Source: Treponema porcinum (GTDB lineage: Bacteria; Spirochaetota; Spirochaetia; Treponematales; Treponemataceae). From it: a DNA stretch of 64,000 bases. The translations under genes were made by a program, and so were the position numbers. Positions 29,753 through 39,212 of the stretch are shown piece by piece. The notes under the pieces are model-generated. The model did no database searches. It saw only the letters and a list, made by a program, of their open reading frames with translations, and was not told the DNA's origin. How positions within the stretch are numbered: position 1 is the first letter of the stretch; each line of letters opens with the position of its first letter. The stretch lies in assembly GCF_900167145.1 (NCBI RefSeq), contig NZ_FUWG01000011.1:48869-112868 (forward strand). The letters run 5' to 3'.

Positions 29753-31405
29753 TTGATTACAGTAAGTGATGTTAGTGTCCGGTTCAGTGAGAAACCGCTT
29801 TTTAAAGACGTAAATCTTAAGTTTACCAACGGTAACTGCTACGGAATTACGGGAGCAAACGGAGCCGGAAAATCCACCTTTTTGAAAGTTCTTTCCGGTG
29901 AACTTGAACACGATAGCGGAACAATTTCAATTTCTACAGGCGAGCGGATGGCTGTCCTTAAGCAGGATCACTTTGCCTATGATGAATATTCTGTAAAAGA
30001 TACAGTTATGATGGGTTTTCCAAAACTGTATGAGCTTACAAAAGCCATTGATGCGATTTACGCAAAGCCGGATTTCAGCGACGAAGACGGAATGAAAGCT
30101 GCTGATATGCAGGCTGAATTTGGTGAGCTCGGCGGTTACGAGGCGGAAAATCAGATTGAGCAGATGCTTTCCGGGCTTGGACTTGAAGAAGAATTTCACG
30201 ACAGAATGATGAGCGAACTTGACGAAAGTCAGAAAGTTCGCGTGCTTCTTGCGCAGGCAATATTCGGAAATCCTGATATTCTGGTTCTTGATGAGCCTAC
30301 GAACGGTCTTGACATTGAGTCAATTACCTGGCTTGAGAATTTTCTGCTTGAATTTGAGAATACTGTTATCGTCGTAAGCCACGACCGCCATTTTCTGAAT
30401 ACGGTTTGTACTTATATCTGCGACATTGACTATGGAAAAATTACGCAGTTCGCCGGAAACTATGACTTCTGGTATCAGATGACGCAGGTTCTTCAGCGAC
30501 AGGCAAAAGAACAGCAGAAAAAAGCTGAAGACAAAATGAAAGATTTGAAGGAATTTATTCTTCGGTTCAGTTCGAATGCAGCAAAATCAAAGCAGGCAAC
30601 AAGCCGTAAAAAAATCTACGATAAGCTTGCGCAGTCTGTGGAAGAACTGCCTGTTTCTACGAGAAAATTTCCGTACGTTAATTTCAAGGCAGACAGGGAA
30701 ATTGGAAACAATGTTCTTGAAGTTAAGAATATCAGTTATAAAGACAGCGATGGTGTACAGCTTTTAAAAGATTTCAGTCTTAAAGTGAACAGAACTGATA
30801 AAATTGCATTTGTCGGAATAGAACATAATTCAATTTCTGCGCTTTTTGACATTATCAACGAGGAAAAAAAGCCTGAGTCCGGCGAATATTTCTGGGGACA
30901 GACTACAAGTCATACGTATCTTCCTCGCGATAACTCGCACTTTTTTGAGAACGACTACAATATCACCGAATGGCTGAAGCAGTATTCGAAAGAGCAGGAT
31001 GATGCGTATGTACGCGGATTTTTGGGAAGAATGCTTTTTTCCGGTGACGAATCGCTTAAGAAAGTGAAGGTTCTTTCCGGTGGTGAAAAAGTGCGCTGTA
31101 TGCTTTCAAAACTGATGCTTTCCGGTGCGAATGTCCTTATAATGGATGATCCTACAAATCATCTTGATCTTGAGGCAATTCAGAGCCTGAACGAGGCGCT
31201 TATTGCATTCCCTGGCGTAGTTCTGTTTACAAGCCACGACCACGAGTTCATTCAGTCTGTTGCAAACAGAATTGTTGAAATTACGCCGAACGGCATTATT
31301 GACCGTATGACTTCTTTTGATGACTATATTTCTGATGATTCCATAACGGAACTTAGAAAAGAAATGTACAAAGGAACAGGAAAAAAACTGAAATTCCGGA
31401 TATAA
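29753..31405 (+). CDS. ABC-F ATPase, YbiT-like
   Basis: A 550-residue soluble protein with two ABC domains and no membrane helices; ABC-F proteins act on the ribosome. NBD1 has Walker A GANGAGKST, LVLDEPTNGLD and a degenerate signature (ELDESQKVRV). The linker is lysine/glutamine-rich. NBD2 has a clean signature LSGGEKVRC and IMDDPTNHLD, but its Walker A is replaced by GIEHNSISALF, lacking the Gly-Lys-Ser/Thr core. One composite ATP site is therefore intact and the other degenerate. The start is TTG with GAGG seven bases before. It ends at a bidirectional terminator shared with the helicase gene. Confidence 0.88.
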   Translation: MITVSDVSVRFSEKPLFKDVNLKFTNGNCYGITGANGAGKSTFLKVLSGELEHDSGTISISTGERMAVLKQDHFAYDEYSVKDTVMMGFPKLYELTKAIDAIYAKPDFSDEDGMKAADMQAEFGELGGYEAENQIEQMLSGLGLEEEFHDRMMSELDESQKVRVLLAQAIFGNPDILVLDEPTNGLDIESITWLENFLLEFENTVIVVSHDRHFLNTVCTYICDIDYGKITQFAGNYDFWYQMTQVLQRQAKEQQKKAEDKMKDLKEFILRFSSNAAKSKQATSRKKIYDKLAQSVEELPVSTRKFPYVNFKADREIGNNVLEVKNISYKDSDGVQLLKDFSLKVNRTDKIAFVGIEHNSISALFDIINEEKKPESGEYFWGQTTSHTYLPRDNSHFFENDYNITEWLKQYSKEQDDAYVRGFLGRMLFSGDESLKKVKVLSGGEKVRCMLSKLMLSGANVLIMDDPTNHLDLEAIQSLNEALIAFPGVVLFTSHDHEFIQSVANRIVEITPNGIIDRMTSFDDYISDDSITELRKEMYKGTGKKLKFRI

Positions 31406-31409
31406 ATGA

Positions 31410-31441
31410 AAAGGCGGAAACTTGGTTTCCGCCTTTTTTTA
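31410..31441. terminator. Bidirectional terminator
   Basis: AAAGGCGGAAAC pairs with GTTTCCGCCTTT around a TTG loop, with A/T runs on both sides, between convergent genes. Confidence 0.9.
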
Positions 31442-31457
31442 TGTCTTTTATGATGGT

Positions 31458-33464
31458 TTATAATTTCTGAAGGTTCTTAAGCATATTGGAAAGAATGTCG
31501 CGCGCCTTTTCGTCGGACACGGGTTCCTGCGGATTGTGGTATTCCACAAGATTTTCCGGAATTTCGTCAAGAAAGCGGCTTGGAACGCAGTCTACGACCG
31601 CCTGCATTTTACGCCGTTTCTGGCAGGCAGAAATGAGCAGCTTGTCACGGGCGCGCGTTATTGCTACGTAGAAAAGTCGTCGTTCTTCTTCAACGTTTCC
31701 GTCGTTTTCATCAACGCTCCGCTGGTGGGGAATAAGCCCTTCTTCCGCGCCGGCAATGAATACTACCGGAAATTCCAGTCCTTTTGAGGCGTGTATAGTC
31801 ATAAGGTTTACTTTTCCCTTGTCGTTTTCATCGTCCATATCGTCACGGCTCAGAAGCGTTATGCGGTTAAGATAAGTAAAGAGGTTTGCGTTGTAGTTGT
31901 CCGGGTCGTTTTCCCAGTTTTCCATAGAATTTAAAAGGCTTTCGATGTTAAGCAGCTTGAAGCGTACGGCTTTTTCGCTTTTGGAAAATTCGGTAACAAG
32001 ATGAGATTTATAGTCGATTTCTTCAAGAAAATCACGCACTTTTTTTGCAAGCCCGTGCCCGCTCAGCATTTTCTGGCGGTTTGATTCTATGACATTTACA
32101 AAATTTTCAAGGTCTTCTTTCAGCGCATCAGAAGCAGGACTGTCCTCTGACTTTATGAGCGACTGAATTGCCGGCCATAACGTGCTTCCCAGTTTTTCCG
32201 CCTCTTCGTTCAGCATCCTGATTGCCGCACGACCGATACCCCTTCGCGGAGTGTTTATAATTCTAAGAAGGTTTATGTCATCATCGTGATTTGAAATTAC
32301 GCGCAGATAGCTTATGACGTCTTTTATTTCCATACGCTCAAAGAAACTCGTTCCTCCGCTCATCGTATATGGAATGTTTGACTCAAGAAATGCTTCTTCT
32401 ATAAAGCGGCTCTGCGTGTTCGCCCTGATAAGAACGCCGAATTCATCATATTTTCGATGGTCTTCCATTGCAATTCCTAAAATTGATTCTGCAATGAAAC
32501 TTGCTTCCTCCGTTTCGTTCTGCGGCATAAAAATTTCAATCGGTTTTCCGCCGCCGTTTCCGCTCCACAGTTTTTTATCCTTTCTGTTTGTGTTGTGCGA
32601 AATGACGCCGTTCGCCGCTTCAAGTATTGTTTCTGTGGATCGGTAGTTCTGTTCAAGGCGGATTTCAGTAACGTCAAAATCTTTTTCAAAATTAATGATG
32701 TTCTGGTAGTCTGCGCCGCGCCAGCTGTAGATTGACTGGTCGTCATCACCGACTACGGCGATGTTTTTGTCTGCAAGCAGGTGCATAAGTTCATACTGCT
32801 GGTGGCTTGTGTCCTGAAATTCGTCTACCATAAGATACTTGTACCGTTCCCGGTAGCGTTCAAGAACATCCGGGTGTTCGCGGAACAGCTTTATGGGAAG
32901 AACGATAAGGTCGTCAAAATCAACTGCGTTGTACAGTTTAAGTCCTTCCTGATATGATTCGTACAGCTGGCGGTACATATCGTTTGCATTATCCCAGTTT
33001 TTCCTTCCTGTTTTTATGTTTGAAAATAACTGGCTGATTTTATAAATGTCCATTGCGTCAGGAGAAAACTGAAGTTCCCGTCCGCATTCCTTTATTAGTG
33101 CCGTTCTGTCCGTTTCGTCATAGATTGAAAAGTTGTCGCGCCAACCAAGCTTGTCTATGTCCTGCCTGAGGATTTTTACGCCGAACGCGTGGAACGTTGA
33201 AACTGTAAGGTTCTGGAGTTTTTTCTGCGTCAGGTCTTTTATGCGTTCCTGCATTTCTTTTGCCGCTTTGTTTGTAAAAGTTAGCGCAAGAATCTGGCTT
33301 TGCGGAATTCCTGAGTCAAGCATATGCGCTATGCGGTAGGTGATGACGCGCGTTTTTCCGCTTCCTGCACCTGCAATAATAAGGATTGCGCCGTTTATTG
33401 TTGAAACGGCACGGAACTGCTCAGGATTAAGTTCGTTTTTTAATGTTTCCAAATCAATAGCCAT
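31458..33464 (-). CDS. UvrD/PcrA-family DNA helicase
   Basis: About 668 residues; a superfamily 1A 3'-5' helicase for repair and clearing of replication blocks. Motifs in order: LNPEQFRAV, Walker A IAGAGSGKT, MVDEFQDTS, GDDDQSIYSWRGA, LEQNYRST, TIHASKGLEFPVVF and VAITRARDKL. ATG 33464 (MAIDLETL) is preferred over a TTG six codons upstream, because family proteins begin just before LNPEQ. The length and motifs cannot separate UvrD, PcrA and Rep with certainty. Confidence 0.93.
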   Translation of the reverse strand: MAIDLETLKNELNPEQFRAVSTINGAILIIAGAGSGKTRVITYRIAHMLDSGIPQSQILALTFTNKAAKEMQERIKDLTQKKLQNLTVSTFHAFGVKILRQDIDKLGWRDNFSIYDETDRTALIKECGRELQFSPDAMDIYKISQLFSNIKTGRKNWDNANDMYRQLYESYQEGLKLYNAVDFDDLIVLPIKLFREHPDVLERYRERYKYLMVDEFQDTSHQQYELMHLLADKNIAVVGDDDQSIYSWRGADYQNIINFEKDFDVTEIRLEQNYRSTETILEAANGVISHNTNRKDKKLWSGNGGGKPIEIFMPQNETEEASFIAESILGIAMEDHRKYDEFGVLIRANTQSRFIEEAFLESNIPYTMSGGTSFFERMEIKDVISYLRVISNHDDDINLLRIINTPRRGIGRAAIRMLNEEAEKLGSTLWPAIQSLIKSEDSPASDALKEDLENFVNVIESNRQKMLSGHGLAKKVRDFLEEIDYKSHLVTEFSKSEKAVRFKLLNIESLLNSMENWENDPDNYNANLFTYLNRITLLSRDDMDDENDKGKVNLMTIHASKGLEFPVVFIAGAEEGLIPHQRSVDENDGNVEEERRLFYVAITRARDKLLISACQKRRKMQAVVDCVPSRFLDEIPENLVEYHNPQEPVSDEKARDILSNMLKNLQKL

Positions 33465-33507
33465 AGTTGTACATTCTATCAAATATGTAGCATTTACACA
33501 ATTTTTG

Positions 33508-33516
33508 TGGTATACT
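33508..33516 (+). promoter_or_regulatory. Extended -10 promoter of hexokinase gene (tentative)
   Basis: TGGTATACT matches an extended -10 (TGnTATAAT-like), 36 bp before the ATG. No good -35 is seen at the usual distance. Confidence 0.45.
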
Positions 33517-33551
33517 ATTCCAAATTATTTTATCAAACGAGGATTTTTCTT

Positions 33552-34829
33552 ATGAAAGCTGCTGTTGCTTCTTTTTTTACAAGACATAATTTTGTATGCC
33601 ACGAAAATGTTAATGTGCTGGCGTCTGCCATTTTTGACGATATGAACAATGGTCTGGCAGGGAAGAAAAGCGATGAGGATATGATTAAGACATACTGCCT
33701 TCCTCCTGAAAAGAAAGTAGTTAACAAAAGCGTAATTGTCATCGATGCCGGCGGAACGAATTTCCGCTCCTGCCTTGTTACGTTTGACGGAAACGGTGAA
33801 GCTTCCATTTCAGAAATGGAAAAGACTAGGATGCCGGGAGTAGAAAAAGAACTTTCCAAAAAAGAATTTTTTGCGCAGTTTGCATCAAATCTTGACCATT
33901 TGAAAAACAAGGCGGACTGCATAGGCTTCTGCTTTTCATATCCGATGAGCATTACTGAAGACGGCGACGGAATTCTTCTTGGTTTTTCAAAAGAAGTAAA
34001 AGCACCGGAAGTTGTAGGCTCAAAAATCGGTGAATGCCTTAAGGCAGAGCTTGAAAGCCGTGGCTGGAAAACAATCAATAAAATTACGATGCTTAATGAT
34101 ACTGTAGCTGCGCTTCTTGCAGGTCACGCGATTGCTCCGGTAGGAAAGAAATATTCTTCCTATATAGGACTTATTCTTGGAACAGGACTTAATGCCGCAT
34201 ACATTCAGCCGGCGCGCGAAGGCATTGCAAAACAGATTGTCGTATGCGAATCAGGAAAAACAAAAGCCGTTACGCGAAGCGACTTTGATATTGCGTTTGA
34301 CAAGACTACCGTTACTCCGGGAACTTTTTATATGGAAAAATCGTGCAGCGGAGCGTATCTCGGACCTGTTGCGCTTCTTGTAATAAAAGGCGCCGCTCAG
34401 GACGGGCTTTTTTCCGGTGCGCTTTCCGAAAAACTGCTTGCGCTTAATTCCCTTACGCTTATCGAGCTTGACCAGTATCTTCACGCCCCTGAAGCTGATT
34501 CTACGTTGGGCAGCCTTGTAAAACAGTATGCGCAGGGGGATGACGGTGAAATTCTATTCGAACTTCTTGATGCAGTTGCAGAACGTTCTGCACGCCGGGC
34601 TGCCGCTATTCTTTCTGCCTGTGTAGTTCAAAGCGGCGCCGGAGTTGACTCGTCTGCACCTGTGTGTATTTTGTGTAACGGAACTACATTCCATAAAACA
34701 TATAAAGTAAAAGACCGCGTTCTTGGATATCTTGAAGAAGTTCTTACCGTTCAGCGTGACCTTCATTGGGAAGTTGTATGGCAGGATAATGACATTACGC
34801 TTGGAACAGCCATTGCAGGTCTTATCTAA
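33552..34829 (+). CDS. Hexokinase
   Basis: About 425 residues, of the eukaryote-like hexokinase family that treponemes carry in place of the small glucokinase. Phosphate-1 loop VIDAGGTNFRSCLV, FSYPMS, the catalytic Asp segment MLNDTVAALLAG, phosphate-2 loop LILGTGLNAAYI and the adenosine-region VCILCNGTTF are visible. It phosphorylates glucose at entry to glycolysis. ATG 33552 has GAGG nine bases before it; the upstream in-frame extension to 33507 covers the promoter region and is not likely coding. Confidence 0.9.
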   Translation: MKAAVASFFTRHNFVCHENVNVLASAIFDDMNNGLAGKKSDEDMIKTYCLPPEKKVVNKSVIVIDAGGTNFRSCLVTFDGNGEASISEMEKTRMPGVEKELSKKEFFAQFASNLDHLKNKADCIGFCFSYPMSITEDGDGILLGFSKEVKAPEVVGSKIGECLKAELESRGWKTINKITMLNDTVAALLAGHAIAPVGKKYSSYIGLILGTGLNAAYIQPAREGIAKQIVVCESGKTKAVTRSDFDIAFDKTTVTPGTFYMEKSCSGAYLGPVALLVIKGAAQDGLFSGALSEKLLALNSLTLIELDQYLHAPEADSTLGSLVKQYAQGDDGEILFELLDAVAERSARRAAAILSACVVQSGAGVDSSAPVCILCNGTTFHKTYKVKDRVLGYLEEVLTVQRDLHWEVVWQDNDITLGTAIAGLI

Positions 34830-34853
34830 AAAAAAACGGGTTGAGGTAGCAGC

Positions 34854-35474
34854 GTGAAATCTTTAGGAAAGTCAATTGTCCTTCTTATGCTCATTATAAT
34901 TATGTCACTTGGAGGACTTCTCTGGTTCGATTATCTAGGTGTTGTCCGCGTAAAAACGGTTTTTACTCCGCTGTATAAACTGATGGGAAAAACACCGCAG
35001 ACTTCTGAAACTGCTTCCAGTTCAAAACCGATTTTCGGCGATATAGACCAGGAAAGGCTTAACCGCCAGCGAGAGTCTCTTGACTTGTACAAGGAAGAAC
35101 TTGACAGGCGCGAGGCGGAAATTTCCCAAAAAGAAAAACTTAACGAGCAGATTGCCGCCGAACTTGCAAACCGCGAAAAATCGCAGGAAGAACGGGAAAA
35201 AACATTCAACCAAATGGTAAAACAGTACGATGATAAGAATATAAACATCGAACAGATTGCATTGAATCTGAACGGTATGCAGCCGTTGGCAGCAGTTAAT
35301 ATTCTTATTGCGATGGATGATCAGACAGTTATTGATGTCCTGCGCAAAGTAGAAGAAATTGCAAAGCGCAGCGGTTCTTCTTCTATGGGATCGTACTGGC
35401 TTTCACTTATGCCTCCTGACAGGGCGGCTGAAATTCAGCGTAAAATGCTGAGTAAACCAGACTCCCTTAATTAA
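34854..35474 (+). CDS. flbB: Periplasmic flagellar collar protein FlbB
   Basis: 206 residues. One N-terminal transmembrane helix (IVLLMLIIIMSLGGLLWF), then a long coiled coil at about 60-125 rich in Arg/Glu/Gln, and a C-terminal helical region (MQPLAAVNILIAMDDQTVIDVLRK), also related to MotE. In spirochaetes FlbB builds the base of the flagellar collar and recruits stator units. The start is GTG with TTGAGGTAG before it. It stands first in flbB-fliK-flgD-flgE, 25 bp after the hexokinase gene. Confidence 0.85.
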   Translation: MKSLGKSIVLLMLIIIMSLGGLLWFDYLGVVRVKTVFTPLYKLMGKTPQTSETASSSKPIFGDIDQERLNRQRESLDLYKEELDRREAEISQKEKLNEQIAAELANREKSQEEREKTFNQMVKQYDDKNINIEQIALNLNGMQPLAAVNILIAMDDQTVIDVLRKVEEIAKRSGSSSMGSYWLSLMPPDRAAEIQRKMLSKPDSLN

Positions 35475-35525
35475 CCGTTCACCTTGACATTGCAGTTAGT
35501 CCGATAGTTTTTTGGAGGAACTGCA

Positions 35526-36881
35526 ATGCAAGCAGCTATTTTAAATCAAACTGCAGCACTTTCTTACGCAGCCGCCGCACCTAAAACGGAACTTGTTTCC
35601 GTTAAGCCGGATGCAGGACAGGCAGACTCGTTTGCGGTAAAAAAATCCTTTGACGATATGATAAAGGATGCACGTACACAGGATTCTGTTCAGGAAAAGA
35701 ATGTTCCGACTGAAAAAACAGTTCAGGCGGACTCTGGTGATAATCCGGTTTCTGATACGGAAGAGAAAGTTGATGCTAAATCTCATGAAAAAACAGCAGA
35801 AATTCACCGCACAAACGCAGACAACGAAAAGAAAAACGTTTCTTCCGTAAAGGAGCGCATCGCGGAATCTGTAAAAAGCACCGCGCCTGAAGAAGGGAAG
35901 AACCGCGGACGCCTTGAAAACACAAAAACGCTTTCTGTAAAACAAGAAAAAACTGTGCAGAAAAAATTACCATCCGCCGGTAAAGAAGAACTTTCGGACG
36001 CGCTGAATGCAGAGCGTTCGTATGATGCTGCTTCTGAAATAATTTCTGCGGATGCTTCCGTTCAGCAGGCGCTTTTTGCAAAAAATACTGTTCCGCAGAC
36101 AGCAGAAGCACCTCAGCCTTTATCTGTTCCGCAGGATAATGCAGAATTTTCTCTTGAAGATAGCGAAATTCCAGCCGTTATGGCGGAAAAACCGAAACGT
36201 TTTTCCCTTGATAAAGACGGAAAAATAAAAGTAACTGACTATCGCAGTGAAGAAAAAACAGATTTTGCGCTGGAAAAAGCTGACGAAAAAAAATCGCAGT
36301 TAAAAATCACTGATGTAAAATACGACAGAAACACGGCAGAAATGACGCTTGACCTTGCAAAAGCGGACTCTGTTCAGATGAATATCCTTTCGTCCAATAG
36401 TCAGACTGCCAGTGCGAACGGTTCTCAGTTTCAGGCAATGCTTACTAATCAAATTCAGCAGAGTGCGCCGGAGCTTGTTAAGGCAGGAAACATAATTCTT
36501 AAGGATAACGATGTAGGGCAGATTAAGCTTGTCCTTAATCCTGAAAGCCTTGGAAACGTAAAAATAGACCTTCATATTTCCGAAAAAAACATCACAGGCA
36601 GGATTATCGTCGCTTCCGCAGAGGCTTACAACGCCTTTAAGGAAAGTGCAGACAGTCTGCGCCAGGCGTTTATTAATAGCGGATTTGAAACAGCCGGTTT
36701 TGACCTTCAGTTTGCAGGGCAGAATACTTCCGGTCAGCAGGAACAGCACCGGAACAGTGACGCGCATTTTAGAATGATGCATACGTACGGAGATTATACA
36801 GCCGGTCAGTATGACGGTGACTTAGAAACTGAGGAAAATTATGCGTTTTCCGCATTGAATTCTGTAAACATTGTGGCATAA
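35526..36881 (+). CDS. fliK: Flagellar hook-length control protein FliK
   Basis: 451 residues. The first 300 are a low-complexity Glu/Lys/Ser/Ala ruler-like region. The C-terminal domain (about 310-410) has the Flg_hook pattern: QIKLVLNPESLGNVKIDLHI, then GRIIVASAEAYNAF and LRQAFINSGF. FliK measures hook length and switches export specificity. GGAGG precedes the ATG. Confidence 0.88.
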   Translation: MQAAILNQTAALSYAAAAPKTELVSVKPDAGQADSFAVKKSFDDMIKDARTQDSVQEKNVPTEKTVQADSGDNPVSDTEEKVDAKSHEKTAEIHRTNADNEKKNVSSVKERIAESVKSTAPEEGKNRGRLENTKTLSVKQEKTVQKKLPSAGKEELSDALNAERSYDAASEIISADASVQQALFAKNTVPQTAEAPQPLSVPQDNAEFSLEDSEIPAVMAEKPKRFSLDKDGKIKVTDYRSEEKTDFALEKADEKKSQLKITDVKYDRNTAEMTLDLAKADSVQMNILSSNSQTASANGSQFQAMLTNQIQQSAPELVKAGNIILKDNDVGQIKLVLNPESLGNVKIDLHISEKNITGRIIVASAEAYNAFKESADSLRQAFINSGFETAGFDLQFAGQNTSGQQEQHRNSDAHFRMMHTYGDYTAGQYDGDLETEENYAFSALNSVNIVA

Positions 36882-36944
36882 ATTCCGATGTTATAAAAGA
36901 CGTGCTTTTTGCCGTTGCATAAAGCAGTCAAAGCGAGGTATATG

Positions 36945-37394
36945 ATGGAAAGTAATAAACTGAATACAACCATGACATCAAGTGAAAAGTTTGCTGTTGA
37001 CAATGCGGTAAACAATTTCAACAAAGCTAACACTGTAAATGGACGTACAGCATCACAGCAGTTGGGTAAAGATGACTTTTTAAAGCTTCTGATTACTCAG
37101 CTTTCCAATCAGGACCCTACAAATCCTATGGAAGATACACAGTTCATAGCCCAGATGGCCCAGTTCAGTTCTTTGGAACAGATGACTAATATGAATGAGT
37201 CATTCAATAAAATGGCAGCTATGATTAATTCATCTCAGGCTGCTGCAACAATAGGAAGAACTGTTGATATTGATGTAGGCGATACAACAGCAAGGGGAGT
37301 TGTTGAGGCTACGACGATGGGCTCTCAGCCGCAGGTTATGGTAAACGGAATGTACTACGATTTGGATAAAATCAAAGCGGTATACGGATATTAA
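36945..37394 (+). CDS. flgD: Flagellar hook-assembly protein FlgD
   Basis: About 149 residues. The conserved N-terminal scaffold motif LGKDDFLKLLITQLSNQDP, then MEDTQFIAQMAQFSSLEQM, identifies FlgD, the hook cap. The protein is short because it lacks the C-terminal Ig/tudor domains of enteric FlgD. Two adjacent ATGs exist (36942 and 36945); the second lies 6 bases after GAGG. The frame extension to 36909 is not needed. Confidence 0.92.
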   Translation: MESNKLNTTMTSSEKFAVDNAVNNFNKANTVNGRTASQQLGKDDFLKLLITQLSNQDPTNPMEDTQFIAQMAQFSSLEQMTNMNESFNKMAAMINSSQAAATIGRTVDIDVGDTTARGVVEATTMGSQPQVMVNGMYYDLDKIKAVYGY

Positions 37395-37426
37395 TCAGGT
37401 AATAAGTCAGCAGGAGAATAAATACT

Positions 37427-38818
37427 ATGATGAGATCACTTTATTCTGGTGTTTCAGGTCTTCAGAATCATCAGACACGAATGGATGTAATCGGCAACAA
37501 CATTTCCAATGTTAATACTACCGGTTTTAAACGCGGACGTGTTAATTTTCAAGATATGATAAGCCAGCAGCTTGCCGGGGCTGCAAAACCTACGGAAGAA
37601 CTTGGCGGCGTAAACCCGAAAGATGTTGGTCTTGGTATGACGATTGCAACAATCGAGCAGGTTTTTACGCAGGGTAATCTTCAGTCAACCGGTGTTTCCA
37701 CAGATGTTGCAATTCAGGGAAATGGATTTTTCATTGTAAAAGATGGTGAAGAAAGTTTTTATACAAGAAACGGCGTATTCGGACTTGACAGGGATGGTAC
37801 GCTTGTAAATCCTGCAAACGGTATGCGTGTTCAGGGATGGATGGCTCGAGACCTGAATGGCGAACAGATTGTTCAGACAGCTGCAACTCCGACTGACCTT
37901 GTAATTCCTGTAGGTTCTAAAGATCCTGCAAGAGAAACTTCAAATGTTCTTTTTGCCTGTAACCTGAATAAAAATACTCCTGAAATTATAGAAGGTGCAA
38001 GTGAAGCAGACATTGCAAAAGGAACTTGGGGAACGGAGCAGAAAATTTACGACAGTTTCGGTAATGAACATCTGCTTTCTGTTTCATTCCGCCGCGTACC
38101 GGGTAATCCTAATGCCTGGCAGGCAACAGTAAACGTTGATGAAGGAAACGCTGATTTTACTCAGACTCGTATTGGTCTTGGTACAACAGACGGCGTTCAG
38201 AATACATTTATCGTTGAATTTGACAATATGGGAACATTGCGCTCCGTAACTGATTCAAGCGGAAATGTATCAAATACTGAAGGTGAGATTGTTCTTCAGG
38301 CTTCATATACTGTACCGGAGGCGGAAGCAGATGAGAACGGAAATCCTACACGCCATACTTTCAATATTAATCTTGGAACAATCGGCAGTATGAAGAATAC
38401 GATTACGCAGTCTGCTTCAAAAAGTACAACAAAGGCTTACAGTCAGGATGGCTATACATTAGGTTATCTTGATAACTTTAAGATTGATTCAACCGGTACT
38501 ATTACAGGCGTGTACAGTAACGGTACGAACCGCGTAATCGGGCAGATTGCAATGGCAACATTTGCGAATGACCGCGGTCTTGAAAAGGCCGGCGACAATA
38601 CGTATGTAGAAACAAACAACTCAGGACAGGCAAATATCGGCGAATCTGGTGTTGCAGGAAAGGGAACGCTTCTTGCCGGCGCGCTTGAAATGTCAAACGT
38701 TGACCTTTCTGAGCAGATGACTGATATGATTGTAACACAGCGCGGTTTTCAGTCAAATGCAAAGACAATTCAGACGGCAGATACCCTGCTTGAAACTGTC
38801 CTTTCATTGAAACGCTAG
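37427..38818 (+). CDS. flgE: Flagellar hook protein FlgE
   Basis: 463 residues. N-terminal hook/rod signature [20 protein letters not shown] with [14 protein letters not shown], and C-terminal [20 protein letters not shown] form the D0 coiled coil. A lysine at residue 165 (VGSKDP) and a cysteine at 178 (LFACNL) sit exactly where T. denticola FlgE forms its lysinoalanine cross-link, so this hook is probably also self-cross-linked. AGGAGA precedes the ATG. It is the last gene of the flagellar unit here. Confidence 0.95.
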   Translation: MMRSLYSGVSGLQNHQTRMDVIGNNISNVNTTGFKRGRVNFQDMISQQLAGAAKPTEELGGVNPKDVGLGMTIATIEQVFTQGNLQSTGVSTDVAIQGNGFFIVKDGEESFYTRNGVFGLDRDGTLVNPANGMRVQGWMARDLNGEQIVQTAATPTDLVIPVGSKDPARETSNVLFACNLNKNTPEIIEGASEADIAKGTWGTEQKIYDSFGNEHLLSVSFRRVPGNPNAWQATVNVDEGNADFTQTRIGLGTTDGVQNTFIVEFDNMGTLRSVTDSSGNVSNTEGEIVLQASYTVPEAEADENGNPTRHTFNINLGTIGSMKNTITQSASKSTTKAYSQDGYTLGYLDNFKIDSTGTITGVYSNGTNRVIGQIAMATFANDRGLEKAGDNTYVETNNSGQANIGESGVAGKGTLLAGALEMSNVDLSEQMTDMIVTQRGFQSNAKTIQTADTLLETVLSLKR

Positions 38819-38957
38819 TACAGTTGATGTAATCAGAACTTTCTGTACATAGTGCAGTAGTTCTGATTCGTGCGGAGCAGTAAATCACTTTGCAGCTTTA
38901 ACTACCCGCTAAAAAAAACAATACATTAAGGGGTTAAAACAAACCCTTAAATCAAAT

Positions 38958-39003
38958 ACCGTAAAAACAGAGGATAATTTCTGATTTTTACGGTGTTTTT
39001 TTT
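38958..39003 (+). terminator. Terminator after flgE
   Basis: ACCGTAAAAACAG pairs with CTG-A-TTTTTACGGT, followed by nine T. The 283 bases between flgE and the tRNA also contain TTAAGGG/CCCTTAA at 38928-38950. No gene is seen. Confidence 0.8.
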
Positions 39004-39057
39004 TCAAAATATGAAATTTGTTAATATAAAAAAAATCAAAAAAATATACTTCTGCTG

Positions 39058-39086
39058 TTGACACGTTATTATTTTTTATATATTAT
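39058..39086 (+). promoter_or_regulatory. Promoter of tRNA-Phe
   Basis: TTGACA at 39058-39063 and TATTAT at 39081-39086, 17-bp spacing. Confidence 0.85.
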
Positions 39087-39101
39087 ATAGAACATCAACA
39101 C

Positions 39102-39174
39102 GCCGCTGTAGCTCAGTTGGTAGAGCAGCAGACTGAAAATCTGCGTGTCGTTGGTTCGATTCCAACCGGTGGCA
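39102..39174 (+). tRNA. tRNA-Phe (GAA)
   Basis: Acceptor GCCGCTG/CGGTGGC with discriminator A. The anticodon arm GCAGA/TCTGC encloses CTGAAAA, anticodon GAA. The T-loop is TTCGATT. CCA is not encoded. Confidence 0.96.
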
Positions 39175-39178
39175 AAAA

Positions 39179-39211
39179 GACTTCTGAAATATTCAGAAGT
39201 CTTTTTTTTTA
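39179..39211 (+). terminator. Terminator after tRNA-Phe
   Basis: GACTTCTGAA (39179-39188) pairs with TTCAGAAGTC (39192-39201), followed by a long T-run. Confidence 0.9.
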
Positions 39212-39212
39212 T

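Noticed and set aside
39117..39212. Upstream extension of the radical SAM frame
   Set aside because: It lies in tRNA-Phe and its terminator.
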